From an archaeon (GTDB lineage Archaea; Thermoproteota; Nitrososphaeria; Nitrososphaerales; JACAEJ01): DNA of 10,335 bases. The notes below the pieces were generated by a model. The model was not told the origin of the DNA. It made no database searches and was given only the letters and a program-made list of their open reading frames with translations. The stretch covers positions 1-10,335 of the forward strand of contig JACGUK010000037.1 of the NCBI GenBank assembly GCA_024256265.1, read 5' to 3'. Shown in pieces: positions 6,547-10,335 of the stretch. Position 1 is the first letter of the stretch. Each line of letters begins with the position of its first letter. The translations under genes were made by a program, and so were the position numbers.

Positions 6547-6580
6547 AGATCTGCACAGAACTTTTATGAGTTTGATTGAG

Positions 6581-6592
6581 TATAAACTTTTA
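6581..6592 (+). promoter_or_regulatory. TATA box of the phosphoesterase gene, with short direct repeats
   Basis: TATAAACTTTTA is centred about 40 bases before the ATG at 6628, giving a leader of roughly 15 bases. Around it two short direct repeats occur: GATTGAGTAT at 6574-6583 and 6620-6629, and AACTTTTATG at 6559-6568 and 6585-6594. They may be regulator sites or a small local duplication. Confidence 0.4.
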
Positions 6593-6627
6593 TGTCCCTT
6601 ATTAAGGCATAGATACATAGATTGAGT

Positions 6628-7002
6628 ATGCCGAGATTTGTTGTGCATGAACATTGGGCTTCGCATCATCACTTCGACTTCAGGCTAGAGATGAATGGTG
6701 TTTTAAAATCATGGGCTATCCCGAAAGGACCACCAGTAGAGCATGGGGTCAAAAGATTAGCAGTAGAAGTTGAAGACCATCCCCTTGAATATGCGGATTT
6801 CGAGGGAACGATACCTGAGGGAGAATATGGTGCTGGAAAAGTAGAAATATGGGATAGAGGTAACTATGTCTTAAAGACAAAAACAGTCCGAGAGATTCGG
6901 TTTGAGCTAAGAGGCAAAAAACTTAATGGAGAATTTGTACTCCTCCTAATAAAGGAGGAAAAGGGCCGAAGACAGTGGTTGCTATTTAAACGTAGTAGCT
7001 AA
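6628..7002 (+). CDS. Stand-alone LigD-type 3'-phosphoesterase
   Basis: This is a 124-residue DNA end-cleaning enzyme equal to the PE domain of bacterial DNA ligase D. Such enzymes use a metal ion to remove a 3'-terminal ribonucleoside or 3'-phosphate so that the end can be ligated. Numbering from the TTG at 6622, all key residues of the Pseudomonas PE domain are present with the same spacing: H11, H17, D19, R21 (in HEHWASHHHFDFRLE), H53 and Y57 (in EDHPLEYADF). LKSWAIPKGP and FEGTIPEGEYGAGKVEIWD are further family signatures. Neither the polymerase nor the ligase part of LigD is attached or encoded in the window. Stand-alone PE proteins are known in archaea, for example in Korarchaeum and Methanosarcina. 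I prefer the ATG at 6628 over the TTG two codons upstream. It has its own promoter and no obvious operon partner. Confidence 0.92.
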   Translation: MPRFVVHEHWASHHHFDFRLEMNGVLKSWAIPKGPPVEHGVKRLAVEVEDHPLEYADFEGTIPEGEYGAGKVEIWDRGNYVLKTKTVREIRFELRGKKLNGEFVLLLIKEEKGRRQWLLFKRSS

Positions 7003-7008
7003 GAACGA

Positions 7009-7013
7009 TTTTT
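7009..7013 (+). terminator. Short T-run after the phosphoesterase gene
   Basis: Five Ts lie 6 bases after the TAA, in the 86-bp gap between convergent genes. A 12-base perfect palindrome, AATGTTAACATT, follows at 7021-7032. Weak evidence for termination. Confidence 0.25.
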
Positions 7014-7088
7014 GGAGCTTAATGTTAACATTCTTATTCTATCCGTTCCTTAAAATAAAGAGCATGAGCTGGAGATTCGTATATAGAG

Positions 7089-8117
7089 CTACCTTTGAGG
7101 TTCGATTATTACCTTTATGGAGTCTTTGGGGTTAGCTACAAGCTGAAAGCCTAGGCCTGTTTCAGCTAATCCAAGTCTATGTGTAATCATCTCCTTTACA
7201 TGTACAGTATGAGAGCGGATTAACTGTAGAGCTACTATATGATCTGCGGGGCTACCTGCATAGGAAGAAGTTAGAGTCACCTCGTTACGCCAGAAGAGCT
7301 CGTTTAGAGATAAGGGAATAGTGACGCCATACTCAGTGGGAGCAAAGAAGAGAACGATCCCACCTCGTTCCACGGATTTAAGCGCCTGAACGATAGCCGA
7401 CTTCGCGCCTGTGCAAACTATCACCCTATCAGCTAGCATTCCATCATTGACTTCACGCACCCTTTCAGGTATTTCCTCAGAAGCGTGAAAGGCAGAGTCA
7501 GCCCCCATTTTTAGCGCTACCTTCAGCCTGTACTCGTTTATGTCCGTTGCAACTATTTTGCCTGCCCCCATGGCCCTTGCAAGCCGTATGTGAAGCAGTC
7601 CTGCGATTCCGCTGCCTATCACAAGCACGCTAAGGCCTGGCTGAATTTGGGCTAGCCTCTGCCCTCGGAGGACGCAGGCAAGAGGCTCTGTGAAAGTTCC
7701 CTCATCAAAGGATACGCTATCAGGCAAAGGGTAGACCCCGCGGTCTACGTTTATGGCTGGCAACCTGACGTATTCGGCAAAGCCTCCAGGGTCGAAGTTT
7801 GTCCGGCGGAGGGTTTCACACACTGTGTGATGGCCTGTGAGGCAGTAGTGACAAGTGTTACAAGGTACATGATGGGAAGCTGCAATTCGCTGACCTTCTC
7901 TATAGCGTTCCACACCTTCTCCAACCTTGACTATTTCGCCAGCTATCTCATGGCCAAGAACTAATGGAGCTTTCTTAACACGGTACCATTCCATAACATC
8001 GCTGCCACATATACCACAGGCTTCCACGCGTACCAAGAGTTCGCCGGGGCCTATCCTCGGTATCGATATCTCCTCCAGCCTAATGTCTCGGTTGTTATAA
8101 TATATGGCAACCCTCAA
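7089..8117 (-). CDS. Zinc-dependent alcohol/polyol dehydrogenase (MDR superfamily)
   Basis: This is a 342-residue NAD(P)-linked oxidoreductase of the medium-chain family, probably acting on a sugar alcohol or similar hydroxyl compound. Catalytic zinc ligands are C37, H56 and E57 (CGICGSD, LGHEIAGE) with E144 nearby; the structural zinc site C86-x2-C-x2-C-x7-C100 is complete. The Rossmann fold has GSGIAG at 168-173 and an acidic D192 after the second strand, which favours NAD over NADP. Length fits sorbitol/threonine dehydrogenase relatives. The TTG start follows GAGGTT by the same 8-base GAGG spacing used by the upstream aldolase gene, 66 bases away on the same strand, so both likely form an operon. 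The exact substrate cannot be told. GC content is visibly higher than in flanking genes (62% in one 60-base sample). Confidence 0.92.
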   Translation of the reverse strand: MRVAIYYNNRDIRLEEISIPRIGPGELLVRVEACGICGSDVMEWYRVKKAPLVLGHEIAGEIVKVGEGVERYREGQRIAASHHVPCNTCHYCLTGHHTVCETLRRTNFDPGGFAEYVRLPAINVDRGVYPLPDSVSFDEGTFTEPLACVLRGQRLAQIQPGLSVLVIGSGIAGLLHIRLARAMGAGKIVATDINEYRLKVALKMGADSAFHASEEIPERVREVNDGMLADRVIVCTGAKSAIVQALKSVERGGIVLFFAPTEYGVTIPLSLNELFWRNEVTLTSSYAGSPADHIVALQLIRSHTVHVKEMITHRLGLAETGLGFQLVANPKDSIKVIIEPQR

Positions 8118-8123
8118 AGAGGC

Positions 8124-8129
8124 AACCTC
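8124..8129 (-). promoter_or_regulatory. Ribosome binding site of the dehydrogenase (TTG start)
   Basis: GAGGTT on the minus strand, with 8 bases between GAGG and the TTG at 8117. The same GAGGTT with the same spacing precedes the aldolase ATG at 8975, which supports both starts. Confidence 0.6.
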
Positions 8130-8139
8130 AACAATACAG

Positions 8140-8161
8140 TCTATTCACTAGAATAAATAGA
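8140..8161. repeat. Small inverted repeat between aldolase and dehydrogenase genes
   Basis: TCTATT (8140-8145) and AATAGA (8156-8161) pair, and inside them TATTC/GAATA form a 5-bp stem with a 4-base loop. It lies just upstream of the dehydrogenase ribosome site and might be an RNA processing or regulator site. Confidence 0.3.
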
Positions 8162-8183
8162 TTGCAAGTGAAAAGAAATAGGG

Positions 8184-8975
8184 TTACTCTCTACTTTGCT
8201 TAAGGCTGTTGAAAAGCTCGTGGGCTTCCTTCGTGGTGGCGCCCTCATGGACTATTGCCCTTATAGCCTTAATCATGGCTATAGGGTAGTCGTGTTGCCA
8301 GATGTTTCTTCCCATGTCGACGCCTATTGCTCCAGTCTCTAACGCATCATGGACGAGCTGAAAAACATCTAGCTCTGTTTCAAGTTTAGGCCCTCCAGCA
8401 ATGACCAGCGGGACAGGACAGCCTTCAGCAACCTTCCTAAAGTTCTCACAGTAATAGGTTTTCACCATACTGGCCCCTATTTCAGCTGCTATCCTGCAGC
8501 AGAGAGCGAGGTAGCGGGCTTCCCTCTTCTCAAGCTCCTTTCCAACGGCTGTAACAGCAAGTACAGGCATTCCGTACTCTTGACCCTCATCGACAAGTCT
8601 TGCCAAGCAGGTTAAGGTCTGATGTTCATATTCTGTGCCCACGTATATTGAGAAGGCAACTGCAGCTACGTTAAGTCGGACAGCTTCCTTCATGGACGTG
8701 ATTATCTCCTCGTTGGCAAGAGTTCCAACAACGCTGTTTCCACCTGAAACCCTCAGCACGATTGACGTTTCAGTCTCAGGAGGAATGGATGAGCGTAGCA
8801 CTCCACGGGTCAACATAATCGCATCAGCATAGGGTAGAAGAGGCACTATAGTTCTCCTCGGGTTCTCTAGCCTAAAGGTTGGCCCCTGAAAGTATCCATG
8901 ATCTACAGCCAGCATAATTGTGCGGCCGTCATGCTTAATTATCCGTGACAAACGGTTTCTTAAACCCCAGTCCAT
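8184..8975 (-). CDS. LsrF-type class I aldolase/thiolase (DhnA family)
   Basis: This is a 263-residue TIM-barrel enzyme of the DhnA/FbaB class I aldolase family that forms a covalent intermediate on lysine. It closely matches bacterial LsrF, which cleaves the phosphorylated AI-2 product 3-hydroxy-2,4-pentanedione 5-phosphate with coenzyme A: DWGLRNRLSRI (2-12), MLAVDHGYFQGPT (21-33), TRGVLRS (56-62), YVGTEYEHQ (111-119), VKTYY with K172 matching the LsrF active lysine K203, CPVPLVIAGGPK, and GVDMGRNIWQ. It lacks the roughly 30-residue N-terminal extension of E. coli LsrF. The ATG follows GAGGTT with an 8-base gap, and a TATA element lies about 43 bases upstream. It is the first gene of an operon with the zinc dehydrogenase. 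No lsr transporter, LsrK or LsrG is in the window, so AI-2 use is not shown; a related aldol cleavage of another sugar phosphate is as likely. Confidence 0.88.
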   Translation of the reverse strand: MDWGLRNRLSRIIKHDGRTIMLAVDHGYFQGPTFRLENPRRTIVPLLPYADAIMLTRGVLRSSIPPETETSIVLRVSGGNSVVGTLANEEIITSMKEAVRLNVAAVAFSIYVGTEYEHQTLTCLARLVDEGQEYGMPVLAVTAVGKELEKREARYLALCCRIAAEIGASMVKTYYCENFRKVAEGCPVPLVIAGGPKLETELDVFQLVHDALETGAIGVDMGRNIWQHDYPIAMIKAIRAIVHEGATTKEAHELFNSLKQSRE

Positions 8976-9011
8976 TGATATAACCTCGTCTATCTAGCTC
9001 TTGTATTCTCA

Positions 9012-9024
9012 GTTAAATAAAAAT
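9012..9024 (-). promoter_or_regulatory. TATA box of the aldolase-dehydrogenase operon
   Basis: On the minus strand the sequence is ATTTTTATTTAAC, predicting a start near 8992 and a leader of about 17 bases that contains the GAGGTT ribosome site at 8982-8987. Confidence 0.45.
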
Positions 9025-9033
9025 CTTCTCTAA

Positions 9034-9060
9034 CTTCAGCATACCTACGATACCCTGAAG
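9034..9060. repeat. Inverted repeat upstream of the aldolase operon promoter
   Basis: CTTCAG (9034-9039) and CTGAAG (9055-9060) are perfect reverse complements with a 15-base spacer. The element lies 10 bases upstream of the TATA box, where an activator could bind. Short arms make chance possible. Confidence 0.3.
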
Positions 9061-9162
9061 AGGAAAAACTACCTTAGGTAAAATCTAATAGTGGAGTTGT
9101 ATCAAACCCAAGTTCTAATCAACATGACAAGATGGAGGAAGTTTTCATATATGTGTGATAAT

Positions 9163-9876
9163 TTAATTATGCATACTCTTCTTTGCTGTAACTATAACTA
9201 TTCCTCCAAGCATCTTTACTCTTAATATGACTTCGCTAAACCAAATGCGAACAATGTTTTTTAACTCTCTATTTCTCGGCAATCTCTTATAAGTTGTATA
9301 AATTGCAGTGTAGAATAAGCCCTTTCTTTTAACAAGAACTGTGGTCATGAGAGGGACTATGAATCTCCACCATATCCCTATGATATATCTTTTTACAGGG
9401 TTGTCAGGCTTTCCTAAGTCGACTATGATGAATTCACCATCATTCTTTAATACCCTAGATATTTCTTTTACAGCTAGATTCATGTTTACCGAATCCCTTA
9501 ATGAAAAGCCACACATAACCAAATCGAATATTCCCCTCTTAAATGGAAGAGCCTCAAATAGGCCAACGACCATCTCAGGATTATTATCTGCTAACCTCTT
9601 CCTCGCTATCGTAAGGTAATCAAGCATGGGGTCTAACAATATTAGATCTTTTATCTTCAATTTCTTAGAGGCTATTTCGCTCATCACACCAGGACCACAG
9701 CCTGCATCTAAAACCAGTTCTGCAGAAGGTAGAGCGTTAGCGATGCCCTCTTCTCTATAGGCTCTATCTCGACCAAAGGATATTATATGGTTAACACGAT
9801 CGTATACAGGCATAATAGCGTGAAGAGCATCTATAACTTTATGCCACTGCTCTCTTAATCCAAAATTTTCTGTCAT
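9163..9876 (-). CDS. UbiE/MenG-like SAM-dependent methyltransferase
   Basis: This is a 237-residue class I methyltransferase most like the UbiE/COQ5 group that C-methylates the ring of quinone precursors. UbiE-type features in order are VYDRVNHIISFGRDRAYRE (24-42), SAM motif I LVLDAGCGPG (54-63), acidic motif II LILLDPMLDYL (78-88), EALPFKRGIFDLVMCGFSLRD (108-128) and ISRVLKNDGEFIIVDLGKP (139-157), and a C-terminal LGGIVIVTAKK like the family's last strand. A hydrophobic segment (about 163-183) may bind membrane or a lipid substrate. No other quinone genes are nearby, so the substrate (demethylmenaquinone or another lipid or ring) is not established. The ATG is preceded by an AT-rich box close enough to give a leaderless transcript. 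Confidence 0.85.
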   Translation of the reverse strand: MTENFGLREQWHKVIDALHAIMPVYDRVNHIISFGRDRAYREEGIANALPSAELVLDAGCGPGVMSEIASKKLKIKDLILLDPMLDYLTIARKRLADNNPEMVVGLFEALPFKRGIFDLVMCGFSLRDSVNMNLAVKEISRVLKNDGEFIIVDLGKPDNPVKRYIIGIWWRFIVPLMTTVLVKRKGLFYTAIYTTYKRLPRNRELKNIVRIWFSEVILRVKMLGGIVIVTAKKSMHN

Positions 9877-9890
9877 AATATTATCTGTCT

Positions 9891-9902
9891 TAATTTAAAT
9901 TT
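9891..9902 (-). promoter_or_regulatory. TATA-like element before the methyltransferase gene
   Basis: AAATTTAAATTA on the minus strand lies about 20-25 bases before the ATG at 9876, with no Shine-Dalgarno sequence between them, consistent with leaderless transcription. Confidence 0.4.
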
Positions 9903-9936
9903 CATTTGCAATTCCTTTTGATCTGAAACTTACATT

Positions 9937-10278
9937 CTAGGTCTTCTTCATGAGACTATAGATTATTGCAATCAACCCAACAACTAATATTAGAATTGCT
10001 ATTATTAGAATCCACATGATTGGATAAAGCCATAGCATTCCTATGCCTATAAGGAGAATGCCCCATCCTCCTACCATAAGAGGAGGTGCTTCATAGGCTG
10101 TTGTTTTCAAAGCCTTTTTTATGAAGGCTAAAATTATGAGCCAAGCGCCAAAGACAACAATGGTTAAAGGAAGGACCCATTCTAAGGGAATCAGAGCTGT
10201 TACTATTGAGATTATAGCTAAAATTGCTAAAGTGATCAGAAGTATTCCTGCACTAAGAACGTTCCAAAGCATCTTCAT
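9937..10278 (-). CDS. Small integral membrane protein, four predicted helices
   Basis: This is a 113-residue, highly hydrophobic protein with four likely membrane helices at about 4-29, 32-54, 67-85 and 87-109. The only substantial polar loop is between helices 2 and 3 (KKALKTTAYEAPP, 54-66); the C-terminus is Lys-Lys-Thr. By the positive-inside rule both this loop and the C-terminus would be cytoplasmic. There are no conserved charged residues within the helices and no recognisable active site, so no function is assigned. The ATG at 10278 follows a TATA box; a second ATG two codons in is possible. It lies 60 bases upstream of the methyltransferase gene on the same strand, which has its own promoter-like element. 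Confidence 0.75.
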   Translation of the reverse strand: MKMLWNVLSAGILLITLAILAIISIVTALIPLEWVLPLTIVVFGAWLIILAFIKKALKTTAYEAPPLMVGGWGILLIGIGMLWLYPIMWILIIAILILVVGLIAIIYSLMKKT

Positions 10279-10312
10279 AAGCCATCAAATCGATGTAAAT
10301 AAAAGCTTATTC

Positions 10313-10326
10313 TATAAAAGTTTCGT
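10313..10326 (-). promoter_or_regulatory. BRE/TATA promoter of the small membrane protein gene
   Basis: On the minus strand the sequence reads ACGAAACTTTTATA: a CGAAA-type BRE followed by a TATA box (10313-10320), about 38 bases before the ATG at 10278, so the leader would be roughly 10 bases. It is the clearest BRE-TATA pair in the window. Confidence 0.55.
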
Positions 10327-10335
10327 TTTTGATTA

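Noticed and set aside
6559..6629. Possible CRISPR-like repeats
   Set aside because: Two different 10-base direct repeats, each present only twice with unequal spacing, are far too short and few for an array.
9341..9619. 92-residue plus-strand frame
   Set aside because: It is opposite the methyltransferase, which has a full set of family motifs on the minus strand.

Overview
The window looks like a chromosomal segment of an AT-rich archaeon. The evidence is an archaeal class III-type pilin N-terminus, an ArnR1-like winged-helix protein, a PRC-barrel membrane protein, a single-domain KaiC-like ATPase, a stand-alone LigD-type 3'-phosphoesterase, and TATA-type promoters, several placed so close to the start codon that a leaderless transcript is likely. 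Frequent TTG starts and heavy use of AGA/AGG and ATA codons fit this. A lineage of the Bathyarchaeia, Korarchaeia or Nitrososphaeria type would be my guess, but the sequence alone does not settle it. No rRNA, tRNA, CRISPR array, insertion sequence or phage gene was seen.

Layout. 1-283 (-) is the 5' part of a pilin gene running off the left edge. 284-663 is mostly non-coding, with one doubtful small ORF on the minus strand. 664-2310 (+) encodes a long coiled-coil protein I cannot name, followed by a small winged-helix regulator (2439-2774, +). 2775-3024 holds only a doubtful 20-codon ORF or C/D-box-like element. 3025-3459 (-) is a small coiled-coil protein, and 3529-4881 (-) is a membrane protein with two tandem PRC-type modules. 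Divergent from it run a KaiC/RadA-like ATPase (4947-5711, +), an archaeal prepilin peptidase (5774-6484, +) and a LigD-type 3'-phosphoesterase (6628-7002, +). 7089-8117 (-) and 8184-8975 (-) form an operon of a zinc alcohol dehydrogenase and an LsrF-type aldolase/thiolase, clearly more GC-rich than the rest. 9163-9876 (-) is a UbiE/MenG-like methyltransferase and 9937-10278 (-) a four-helix membrane protein.

How they may work together. The pilin and the prepilin peptidase are a substrate/enzyme pair: the pilin carries the cleavage site that such peptidases cut. The divergent PRC-barrel membrane protein and KaiC-like ATPase share a 65-bp promoter region and may be co-regulated. The aldolase and dehydrogenase share an identical Shine-Dalgarno core and spacing and probably form one catabolic unit, possibly acquired by transfer. 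The coiled-coil proteins, the PRC protein and the ATPase are the least explained part of the window.
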